Below, piece by piece: positions 1-6,989 of a stretch of DNA of 26,068 bases; within the stretch, counting starts at the first letter, position 1; every line of letters starts with the position of its first letter. The notes under the pieces were generated by a model that was given only the letters and a program-made list of their open reading frames with translations, was not told the origin of the DNA and ran no database searches. The stretch is from the NCBI GenBank assembly GCA_002083475.1, contig LWDI01000067.1, forward strand, positions 1-26,068, given 5' to 3'. The translations under genes were made by a program, and so were the position numbers. Source of the DNA: Proteobacteria bacterium SG_bin5. GTDB taxonomy: Bacteria; Pseudomonadota; Alphaproteobacteria; Sphingomonadales; Sphingomonadaceae.

Positions 1-33
1 GAAGCTTCTGCTCTACCATTGAGCTACACCCGC
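1..33 (-). tRNA. tRNA-Gly, 5' part only
   Basis: Read on the minus strand from 33, the sequence is GCGGGTGTAGCTCAATGGTA followed by GAGCAGAAGCTTC. This is the acceptor strand, D arm (GAGC stem closing an AATGGTA loop) and the start of the anticodon arm of a bacterial glycine tRNA. The window ends just at the anticodon, so the isoacceptor (TCC or CCC) cannot be read. The glycine assignment rests on the GCGGG acceptor start, the short D loop and the AGAAGCTTC anticodon-arm sequence typical of alphaproteobacterial tRNA-Gly. Confidence 0.85.
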
Positions 34-55
34 CTGCGCCAGGCGTGTCCAGCGC

Positions 56-84
56 TAGTGGCACAAGCGGGGGCGGGGCGTCAA
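56..84 (-). promoter_or_regulatory. possible tRNA promoter
   Basis: On the minus strand a TTGACG hexamer (79-84) lies 17 bases before CCACTA (56-61), about 23 bases upstream of the mature tRNA end. The -35 is good and the -10 is poor, so this is a weak call supported mainly by its position. Confidence 0.25.
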
Positions 85-283
85 CGCTTGGCGCGAAGCA
101 AGATCGCGGAAGCGGGTTTTTGACAAAACGGCCATCGTCGCCGCGCGATGACGATGGTAAGAGCGTTTCCGATCGAGGCGATCCGAGTGCCCCTCAATGC
201 CGCGTTTTGGTGCATGATTGTAACAAGCCAACCGACCCCCGCGAACTGGGGTGAGGCCAGTTCCGGCTGACGGGAAGCGATCG

Positions 284-1192
284 ATGGAAATGCAACAGGT
301 CCGCTATTTCTTGGCGGTTGCGGAAACGCTCAACTTCACGCGCGCGGCCGAACTGTGCCAGGTGAGCCAGCCCGCGCTCACCCGCGGGATCAAGCTGCTC
401 GAGGCCGAATTGGGCGATGAATTGATTCGCCGCGAAGGGCGGTTGACGCATTTGACCGAACTCGGCGCGCGGCTGCTGCCGATGCTGCGCCAATGTTATG
501 AAAGCGCGGTTTCGGCCAAGGCGATCGCCGCCGCCGTCACCGCAGGCGAAGCGACCACCTTGCGCCTGGCGATCGCGCGCGTGCTCGATCTCGAACTGAT
601 CATGCCGATGCTGCGCGAGCTGCGGCGCGTCTATCCCGGCTTGCGGCTGAAGCTGCGCCGCGCCGCGCCCGAGGAAATCGCGACGATGCTCAAGCGCGGC
701 ATCGCCGATCTCGCGATTTGCACCGCGCTCGACGACGGCTGGGAGCGGTTCGACGCGAAGCCGATCTTCACCGAAGGCTTCGATCTGCTGTTCCCGACCG
801 ACCATCCGCTCGCCGACGAAAGCGGCGCGTTGCCGCTCGCCGAGGCGGTGCGGCGCGGCGAGGCTTTCGTGCTCCACCGCGGCGCCGAGCTCGCCGCGGG
901 CGCGGTCACCGCGCTCGCGGCCGCCGGGGTCGATTCGGGGCGCGCGCATGAAGTCGATCAATGCGACGATATGTTCGCGCTGGTCGCCGCCGGCATCGGG
1001 GTGGGGATCGTTCCCGCGAGCGGGATGCAGGACGCGCGCTTGCGGCGGCGGCGCGGGCTCGGCGTGCCGCTTTCGCGCACGATCGCGGTCTATGCGGTGA
1101 CGGGGCGCCCCCAGCCGCGCGAGGCGGCCGCGCTCGTCAATCTGCTGCGGGCGGCGGATTGGTCGGCGGTGGCGCAGCCGGTGGCGGCCTGA
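284..1192 (+). CDS. LysR-family transcriptional regulator
   Basis: A 302-residue protein of normal LysR length. The N-terminal winged helix-turn-helix spans about residues 3-62 (FLAVAETLNFTRAAELCQVS, then QPALTRGIKLLEAELG), followed by a substrate-binding domain from about 90 to 295. ATG 284 is chosen over GTG 251 because the family starts a few residues before QVRYFLAVAE and GGGAAG sits 6-7 bases upstream of 284. It would bind DNA as an oligomer and respond to a small ligand that the sequence does not reveal. Its last 56 bases overlap the 3' end of the convergent peroxiredoxin-like gene, so the two transcripts are antisense to each other there. Target unknown. Confidence 0.93.
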   Translation: MEMQQVRYFLAVAETLNFTRAAELCQVSQPALTRGIKLLEAELGDELIRREGRLTHLTELGARLLPMLRQCYESAVSAKAIAAAVTAGEATTLRLAIARVLDLELIMPMLRELRRVYPGLRLKLRRAAPEEIATMLKRGIADLAICTALDDGWERFDAKPIFTEGFDLLFPTDHPLADESGALPLAEAVRRGEAFVLHRGAELAAGAVTALAAAGVDSGRAHEVDQCDDMFALVAAGIGVGIVPASGMQDARLRRRRGLGVPLSRTIAVYAVTGRPQPREAAALVNLLRAADWSAVAQPVAA

Positions 1193-1865
1193 GATCGGCG
1201 AGCGCCGCGCGCAGATCGAGCCGGCGGCGATAATCGGGGTCGACATGGGCGAGGCGGATCAACCCGTCTTGCCCGACGACGAACACCGCCGGGATCGGCA
1301 CGATCCAGCCGCTGTTGCTTTGGTAAGCGGGCACATCGACCCCGGCCGCCTTCACCTGGCGCGCGACCGAGGGATCGATCCAGATCGCGAGCCCGAGCGA
1401 CAGCAAATAGCCCGCGCCCACGTCGCATAGGAAAATCGCCTCCTCGCCGATTTCGGCGCGCAGCGCGGCGGCGGGGCCATGGGTTTCGGCCGAGATGAAC
1501 ACCAGCCGCAGCGCGCCCCCCGTCGCCGCCGCTAGATCGGCGACCTGCACCCGGCAATAATGGCACCAATGGCCGCGCACGACGATGATCGCGACCGGCC
1601 CTTCGTCGAGCAGATCGGCGAGCGAGACCAGCCGATGTTGGTGATCGGGCAGACGGAAGGGCGGCATCGGCGTCCCCGGCTTGGGCGCTTGGGCGCCGGC
1701 GCCCGCGCTTTCCAAACGCTCGATCAAGCGCCCGATCGCGGTCGCGAAATGGGGGCTCAGCGTGGCGAGGCGGCGGGTGACGAGCGCGAGCTTTTCGGCG
1801 AGCGGCGCATCGAGCGCGATGGCCGCGGCGGCTGCTTTATCAAGTTCGCGAACTACCTCGTTCAG
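1137..1865 (-). CDS. peroxiredoxin-like (AhpC/TSA, thioredoxin fold) protein
   Basis: A 242-residue thioredoxin-fold protein with a CxxC active-site motif, GHWCHYC (Cys about 101 and 104), after a strand ending VAIIVVRG. The later PIPAVFVVGQDG strand carries the conserved cis-proline region. It is expected to reduce peroxides or disulfides in the cytoplasm; no signal peptide is seen. The first standard start (TTG 1727) would discard 46 in-frame residues, LNEVVRELDKAAAAAIALDA onward, which read as a good amphipathic coding helix. The only suitable upstream start is CTG at 1863-1865, placed 8 bases after GGAAGGA; the frame closes at TAG 1884-1886. I therefore call a CTG start. The 3' end overlaps the lysR-type gene. 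It is divergent from the broken AraC gene. Confidence 0.8.
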   Translation of the reverse strand: MNEVVRELDKAAAAAIALDAPLAEKLALVTRRLATLSPHFATAIGRLIERLESAGAGAQAPKPGTPMPPFRLPDHQHRLVSLADLLDEGPVAIIVVRGHWCHYCRVQVADLAAATGGALRLVFISAETHGPAAALRAEIGEEAIFLCDVGAGYLLSLGLAIWIDPSVARQVKAAGVDVPAYQSNSGWIVPIPAVFVVGQDGLIRLAHVDPDYRRRLDLRAALADLRPPPAAPPPTNPPPAAD

Positions 1866-1873
1866 ATAATTGG

Positions 1874-1880
1874 TCCTTCC
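1874..1880 (-). promoter_or_regulatory. ribosome binding site for the CTG-start gene
   Basis: The minus strand reads GGAAGGA, then 8 bases (CCAATTAT), then CTG. It is the only strong Shine-Dalgarno in the region and no ATG, GTG or TTG lies at a proper distance in the coding frame, so it decides the start. Confidence 0.65.
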
Positions 1881-2023
1881 GTTCTAGCCGCGTTGATGAC
1901 CTTGTCCCAATGATGCCCTGGCGTCGCGCATTAGGCCACGCATCGAAACGATAGACCCTATCAACCCGTGTTGCCGCTAGCTTGTGCCCCATCGAGGGCA
2001 CCGGGCGGAGCCGTTGCTCGATC

Positions 2024-2030
2024 GAGAGGA
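2024..2030 (+). promoter_or_regulatory. ribosome binding site for the AraC gene at 2037
   Basis: GAGAGGA is followed by six bases (CGAAGC) and GTG 2037. It fixes the GTG start in place of the earlier in-frame candidate at 1968, which has no such site. Confidence 0.6.
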
Positions 2031-2036
2031 CGAAGC

Positions 2037-2984
2037 GTGACCATCGCCATTGGCCCGTTGCCCGCTCCCCCCGCGCCGCCAGGGCGCCTTACGCCGACGC
2101 GTCGCCACCAGCGGTCGCGCGGGCGCGATTGGCTCTCGCCGGGCGCCTGGGCCGAATGGGCCGAGGGGCGGCGGCCGGTCGCGACCTGCACCCAATTGTC
2201 GGGGGCGTTGATCCAGCGCTGGTCGAGCACCGCGCCGGCGATGGTGCAGCCGCCGCTCGATCATCATCTGCTCGTGCTCCATCTGGGCGGCGCCAAGCGC
2301 GTGGTGCGCTGGGGCGGGCGCGGCACCGCGCATGTCGATGTCGGCAGCGGCGCCTTCACCATGGTACCCGCCGGCAGCAGCTATCGCTGGCACACCACCG
2401 GGCCGATCGATTTCGCGCATTTGTTCCTCGCGCCCGATCGTTTCGCGCGCGACGTGGCGGAAGCCTATGAAGTCGCCCCCGAAAGCGTGCGCTTCGCCGA
2501 CGAGTTCGGGCGCAACGACGCCATCGTGCGCGCGCTGTTCGAATTGTTGCTCGCCGAAGGCGCCGCCGATCCGCTGCTCGCCGAAACGCGGCTGACGCGG
2601 CTCAATCTGCGGCTGGCGACGCTCACCGGCCCCACGCCGCGCGCGGCGGTCGATTCGCCCTTGCCGGCGGCGCGGGTCGCCCGCGTGCGCGATTACGTCC
2701 GCGCGCATCTGGCCGCGCCGATCACGCTCGATGCGCTGGCGCGCGAAGGGGGCATGAGCCGCTATCATTTCATCCGCGCCTTTCGCGCCGCGACGGGGTT
2801 GACGCCTTATGCCTTCGTCATCGCCTAGCGCGTGGCGGCGGCGATCGAGGCGTTGCGCGGCGACGATCGCTCGCTCGCCGAGATCGCGGCGGCGACCGGT
2901 TTTTCGAGCCCCGCGCGCTTCAGCGAGCGGTTCCGCGCGCTGATCGGCCACACCCCGGTCGAATTCCGCCGCGCCTGCCGCTGA
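2037..2984 (+). pseudogene. AraC-family regulator interrupted by an in-frame amber codon
   Basis: From GTG 2037 the frame encodes an N-terminal cupin-like sensor region (about residues 40-165, with PPLDHHLLVLHLGG and FTMVPAGSSYRWH) and the first AraC helix-turn-helix (ITLDALAREGGMSRYHFIRA). It stops at TAG 2826-2828 after residue 263. The same frame continues for 51 residues, RVAAAIEALRGDDRSLAEIA then TGFSSPARFSERFRALIG, which is exactly the missing second helix-turn-helix, and ends at TGA 2982-2984. The residue at the stop is normally Q or similar in the family, so one C-to-T change (CAG to TAG) explains it. Without readthrough the product lacks half its DNA-binding domain. Recent inactivation, sequence error or readthrough are the options. 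Confidence 0.85.
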
Positions 2985-3025
2985 GCCCCGTGTCGGTCGG
3001 CCATCCCGACCGACGCGGCCTCGGC

Positions 3026-4009
3026 TCAAAACCCCTGCACGATCTGGATGATCAACCGCTCGCGGAAGGAATCGCGCGCCGGGGTGACCGGGAATTCGAT
3101 CCCGCCCAACAGGAAGAGATTGCCGCCCAAATGGGTGCGCAAGCCCGGCGTGATGCTGACGAAGGTCGGCGCGCTGCGGTTGACCGGCTCGTTCCAATTG
3201 GCGGCGAGATACCAGGTGAGATCGCCGAAGGGCGCGCGGTTGTGCGGGGTGATCGTCTGGCCGATCGTCGCGTTCACCACCACCGCATCGGTGCCGCGAT
3301 CGGCGATCGCATAGCCGACGCGGCCGCGAAACGAGAAACCATTGCCGATATCGGTGAAGAAATTGACCTGCGGCGTCGGCACGAACTGGTTGTTGCCGAG
3401 CCGCGTCGATCCGGTCGGCAGCCGCCAGGCGACTCCGGCGTTGAGCGACAGATCGCGCGTCTCGGCGAGCATGAACAGCGTCGAGAGCGTGATGTCGCCG
3501 AAATTGTCCGCGCCGTTGCTCAAGCGCTGGTAGAAGGGCACTTCGATCCCGGCCCAGAAACGGCGCGACAGCGGATAGTTGAAGCGGACGAGCACTTCAT
3601 GCGCATCCGGCCCGCGCTCGGCGTTGGTGAAATCATAGGCCAAGTGGAATTCGCGGGTGAAGAAACCGTCGGCGGTCGCGAGCCAGCCTTGGCGTGGCGC
3701 GCCGCTGCTGCCATTGGGCACCGGGATCCATTTCTGGGTGAGTTCGCGCCCGAAATCGCTGAACCGCAGCGGCGTCCATTCGGGCGGCTGGGTGGTCGCC
3801 TCGGGCGGCGGTGGATCGATCGCGGCGTTCACCGCGGCGACCGCCGCGTCGGGCGTGGGGTCGGCGGGCGTGGGATTGGCGGGCAGGGAGACCTTGGGGT
3901 CGGCGGCGCTACCGTTCGTCGCTTTAGCCGTCTCGGCAAAGCAAATGCTAGGATGGATAAGAAAAGTGGCAGCAACGGCGAAGACGCCGCGCGAAAAGCT
4001 AGCGGTCAT
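3026..4009 (-). CDS. outer-membrane beta-barrel protein, function unknown
   Basis: A 327-residue protein with a signal peptide (about residues 1-25, cleavage near CFA-ET), a Pro/Ala-rich linker (about 35-75) and alternating beta-strands to a C-terminal aromatic residue (VQGF), the usual signature of a barrel for BAM assembly. Patterns such as FHLAYDFTNAERGPDAHEVL and LSLNAGVAWRLPTGSTRLGN recall the uncharacterised barrels grouped as 'MetA-pathway of phenol degradation' (Phenol_MetA_deg). That is a resemblance only. ATG 4009 is preceded by AAAAGGG at suitable spacing. An AT-rich stretch lies upstream. The AraC gene directly upstream on the same strand is a candidate regulator. Confidence 0.82.
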   Translation of the reverse strand: MTASFSRGVFAVAATFLIHPSICFAETAKATNGSAADPKVSLPANPTPADPTPDAAVAAVNAAIDPPPPEATTQPPEWTPLRFSDFGRELTQKWIPVPNGSSGAPRQGWLATADGFFTREFHLAYDFTNAERGPDAHEVLVRFNYPLSRRFWAGIEVPFYQRLSNGADNFGDITLSTLFMLAETRDLSLNAGVAWRLPTGSTRLGNNQFVPTPQVNFFTDIGNGFSFRGRVGYAIADRGTDAVVVNATIGQTITPHNRAPFGDLTWYLAANWNEPVNRSAPTFVSITPGLRTHLGGNLFLLGGIEFPVTPARDSFRERLIIQIVQGF

Positions 4010-4039
4010 TTGGGTTACCCTTTTGACGATTTTGCCAGT

Positions 4040-4056
4040 CTAGATAAATTTTCTAG
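4040..4056. promoter_or_regulatory. AT-rich inverted repeat upstream of the barrel gene
   Basis: CTAGA and TCTAG are separated by seven A/T bases, in the only AT-rich segment nearby, about 30 bases before the barrel protein start. It could overlap a promoter or operator; no clean -35/-10 pair could be assigned. Confidence 0.22.
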
Positions 4057-4105
4057 CGCTGGGTATCTTCAGTCATTCGGGCATCGATTGCGGAATGCTG
4101 CGACT

Positions 4106-5014
4106 TTATCGGATCGATTCGCGGCGATAACGGCCGGGTGAGGTGCCGAGCGCCTTGCTGAACACCGAGGTGAAATGCGATTGGCTCGCGAAGCCGCATT
4201 CGAGCGCGATCTGCACCAGCGGCAATTGGCTGTCGCTGAGCAACTGCTGCGCGCGCGCGAGCCGGCGCAGGCTGACATAATGATAGGGGCTCTCGCCGGT
4301 CGCGAGCTTGAAGGTGCGCGAGAAATGAAAGGGGGAGAGCCCCGCCACCGCCGCCAGCGCGCTCAAGCTGATCTCACTGTCGAGATTGGCCTCGATATAG
4401 GCGAGCACGCGGCTGAGCTTGGCGGGGGAGAGGTGGACCCGCTCCTTCGCCTGCGCATCCTGGCGCCGCACCAGCACCGAGGCGATCGCGCGCATCAGCC
4501 CTTCGATCATCAGATCGGAGGCGAAGCTGGGGGTGCGCATCTCCTGGTCGATCATCATCGCCAATTGGGCGAGGCGGTGGTTGGGCTCGGCATGGATCGG
4601 CTCGGGCGCGTCGGTGCCGAGTTCGGTGGTCAAGCCGGCGAGATAATCCTGCGGGATGGCGAGCAGCAGCGCGCTATGGCCCGCCGGGCATTCGATCTCG
4701 ATCGAGGTGCCGGCCGGGATGAAGCTGACATGGTGCCGGATCAGCGGCTTGTCGATCCGCGCCCCGCCGACCTCGGCGCGCAAACGGCCTTGCGCCCCCA
4801 GATTGACGAGCATGGTGGCGTGGCGATCGTCGCGCCCGCGCGCGCGCACTAGCCCTTCGCCGCGCGCGCCGAGATGGCGCACCATGCTCAGCCGGTTCTG
4901 GTGGAGATAGACCAGCTCGGCGATCGGCGGCAGCGAGAAGTGAATCGCGTCATAGGCGGTCGCGCCGGTCGAGCCGTGGAAGCTCGGGTCGAATGTCGGA
5001 ATGGCGTTCTGCAT
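4106..5014 (-). CDS. AraC-family transcriptional regulator
   Basis: A 302-residue regulator of normal AraC length. The N-terminal ligand/dimer region is about residues 1-190. Two C-terminal helix-turn-helix motifs follow: ISLSALAAVAGLSPFHFSRT and LPLVQIALECGFASQSHFTS, ending SKALGTSPGRYRRE. ATG 5014 is preferred to the longer frame from 5077 because AGGGGG lies 6 bases upstream and the longer N-terminus is arginine-rich non-family sequence. It lies about 97 bases upstream of the barrel-protein gene on the same strand, so it may control that gene, itself, or the adjacent small gene. Confidence 0.92.
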   Translation of the reverse strand: MQNAIPTFDPSFHGSTGATAYDAIHFSLPPIAELVYLHQNRLSMVRHLGARGEGLVRARGRDDRHATMLVNLGAQGRLRAEVGGARIDKPLIRHHVSFIPAGTSIEIECPAGHSALLLAIPQDYLAGLTTELGTDAPEPIHAEPNHRLAQLAMMIDQEMRTPSFASDLMIEGLMRAIASVLVRRQDAQAKERVHLSPAKLSRVLAYIEANLDSEISLSALAAVAGLSPFHFSRTFKLATGESPYHYVSLRRLARAQQLLSDSQLPLVQIALECGFASQSHFTSVFSKALGTSPGRYRRESIR

Positions 5015-5158
5015 CTTGGTCCCCCTGCGTGGCCCGGCGCGAAGCTCGATGCTTCGTCGCGCGCTGCTGGCAACCATTTCGATCTAAATCGGCAAATCGT
5101 GACGCAGGCGCAAGCAGGGGGCGGCAACAACCGCAATAAAGCGGAAGTGGCGCGCGGT

Positions 5159-5536
5159 TCAGTGGGTGGGAGAAGCGCCGCCCTCGACGATCGGATCGTT
5201 ACCGAGCCGCATCGACATCACTTGGCGTAGATCTGCGGCGGCGAGCCCGGCGGCGACCATTGGCAATTCGGCGACATGGTTTCGCATCGCCTCGATCGGA
5301 TCGGCGCAGACGAGGATGAGCTCCTCGCGATCGGTCGCCATGAAGGCGAGCAGCAACCGCCCGGCGCGGCTCCATTCGCCGAGCGCGGCGAGCTCGGCAT
5401 CGCCGTAAAAGGCGATCTCCTCCACCGAACTCGGGCGCGGGCAGGCGGTGAGGGTGACGAGCGTGAGCGGCATCGGCGGGTAAACCGGGGGCTTATCCGG
5501 CGGGTAGAGCCAGGCGATGATCTGCCTCCAGGCCAT
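5159..5536 (-). CDS. small conserved-looking protein, possible YciI/muconolactone-isomerase-like fold
   Basis: A 125-residue soluble protein with no signal peptide or membrane segment. ATG 5536 is chosen because AGGGAG lies 6 bases upstream; the open frame to 5776 has no such site and a non-coding-like Arg/Ser-rich start. The second half, LLLAFMATDREELILVCADP followed by IEAMRNHVAELPMVAAGL, looks like the alternating strand/helix of a small ferredoxin-like domain, as in YciI or muconolactone isomerase relatives. That is a shape-level resemblance, not recognition. It is divergent from the secreted-protein/receptor unit, with 218 bases between start codons. Confidence 0.62.
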   Translation of the reverse strand: MAWRQIIAWLYPPDKPPVYPPMPLTLVTLTACPRPSSVEEIAFYGDAELAALGEWSRAGRLLLAFMATDREELILVCADPIEAMRNHVAELPMVAAGLAAADLRQVMSMRLGNDPIVEGGASPTH

Positions 5537-5754
5537 GGGCCGCTCCCTGCTGCGCCGTTTTACTAATGGAATGTTTCGGCGCCTCGCTATCAGATTTCGC
5601 AACAATTCGGCACGGCGCCGCGCGTCGAACGGGCAAGCATCGGCAAAAGCGGGGGCGAACGTGAAAGCGCGAGGGCGGCTTTGGCTGCATCTCTCCGCCC
5701 GACGGCACCCAGAACGCCCGAAATAGCCCGCCGATCGACCAACAGGAGATTCCG

Positions 5755-6969
5755 ATGCTGCCCAAGTCTTTTTCAAGAAAAGTGACGATTTTGTGTGGTG
5801 TTGCTCTTGGCGTGATCGCGACCGGTGCTCAAGCCGGTGAAGTGGTCGTTCGCGGCAAGGAAGGGCGCCCGCTTTCGGAAATCCGCCAGGCGCCGACCTT
5901 TATTTATCAAGATCAGCGCACGATCACGGCGCAGCCCTCGCCGTCGGAGGTCAAGCCCGAATTTCTGGGGCCGGTGGTGCTGATGAAATCGGCGCATATC
6001 GATCTGGAAAAAGGCACCGCGACGCTGCCGCTGCGCAAGGGCCGGCTGAAGAGCGGCCAGCCCGTTTGGTTCGTGATCACCGATACGTCGGACGAGAATA
6101 TCTCGAACCTCACCTGCACCAATTACGCGCCGAAAATGGCCTATGCGCAGACCGGTCCCAATTCGCGCCATGCGACGATCGAGAAGGACGGGACCTTCGT
6201 GTTCGATCGCGGCACCGTGAACTTCGCGCCGCAGCTGAGCGTGACCCCGGGCGACGGCGCCAATCCCTTCCCGCCCAAGGCCTTCCAGCCGGGCTCGGTG
6301 GGGGATGCCGGCTATACCCCGCTCGTCCAGATCGACAATTCGGCCAAGGGGCTGTTGTTCAACGCGCCCGTCGTCTCGATGGCGAGCGAGGCCGATCTCA
6401 ACACGATGTGCGACGGCCAGGTCGACAAGAGCAAGGTGCACGACAAGGTCGTCGCGATCTGCCCGCGCGACGAAACCGTCACGCTCGCGCTGACGCTCGG
6501 CTATAGCTTCGACAAGCCGATCCTCTACCTCTCGACCGAGGCCAATGATCCGCTCGTCGCCTCGCTCGAAAACGCGACCTTCACCCCGGCGCTCAAGGAA
6601 CTGCCCTTCGCGCTCGAAGACGCGTCGCCCGGTGAATCGGCCGAGCGTATCGTCGTCGTCGTCAACGGCGCGACCGGCAAGGACAATCCCCACCGCCAGG
6701 GCCTGGTGAGCGCGCTGAGCGGCGAGGGTGGCCCGCTGAACGTGCTCGGCGGTATCCCGACGATCAACCTCGATTATTCGCCGCTGTGGCGCCTGTTCCC
6801 GGCGGTGTGGACCGACGAGGCGATCCAAAAGGGCTATCGCTACCGCATGACCAGCCCCTTGCAGGCGGCCGAAATGGATGCGCGCGGGCTGCTCAAGAGC
6901 CTGGACGGCAAGGAGTTCCGCGCGGTTGGCTTCGTCGTCAACTGCCCGGTGGTCTACCGCATCAACTGA
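5755..6969 (+). CDS. secreted protein of unknown function, first gene of a receptor unit
   Basis: A 404-residue protein with a clear signal peptide (about residues 1-27, KVTILCGVALGVIATGAQA), start fixed by AGGAG six bases before ATG 5755. The mature part has no membrane helix or known catalytic motif that I can identify. It has a small number of cysteines (in NLTCTNY, NTMCDGQ, AICPRD and VNCPVV), enough for two disulfides, and conserved-looking stretches such as GQPVWFVITDTSDENISNLT and PTINLDYSPLWRLFPAVWTD. It is predicted periplasmic or extracellular. Only 20 bases separate it from the receptor gene at 6990, so they are probably co-transcribed. I do not recognise the family with confidence. 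Confidence 0.85.
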   Translation: MLPKSFSRKVTILCGVALGVIATGAQAGEVVVRGKEGRPLSEIRQAPTFIYQDQRTITAQPSPSEVKPEFLGPVVLMKSAHIDLEKGTATLPLRKGRLKSGQPVWFVITDTSDENISNLTCTNYAPKMAYAQTGPNSRHATIEKDGTFVFDRGTVNFAPQLSVTPGDGANPFPPKAFQPGSVGDAGYTPLVQIDNSAKGLLFNAPVVSMASEADLNTMCDGQVDKSKVHDKVVAICPRDETVTLALTLGYSFDKPILYLSTEANDPLVASLENATFTPALKELPFALEDASPGESAERIVVVVNGATGKDNPHRQGLVSALSGEGGPLNVLGGIPTINLDYSPLWRLFPAVWTDEAIQKGYRYRMTSPLQAAEMDARGLLKSLDGKEFRAVGFVVNCPVVYRIN

Positions 6970-6989
6970 CGCTGCGTTAAATCGATACG

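Noticed and set aside
133..158. Inverted repeat CCATCGTC...GACGATGG as terminator or operator
   Set aside because: Eight-base arms with a 10-base loop and no T-run; could arise by chance in this GC-rich DNA.
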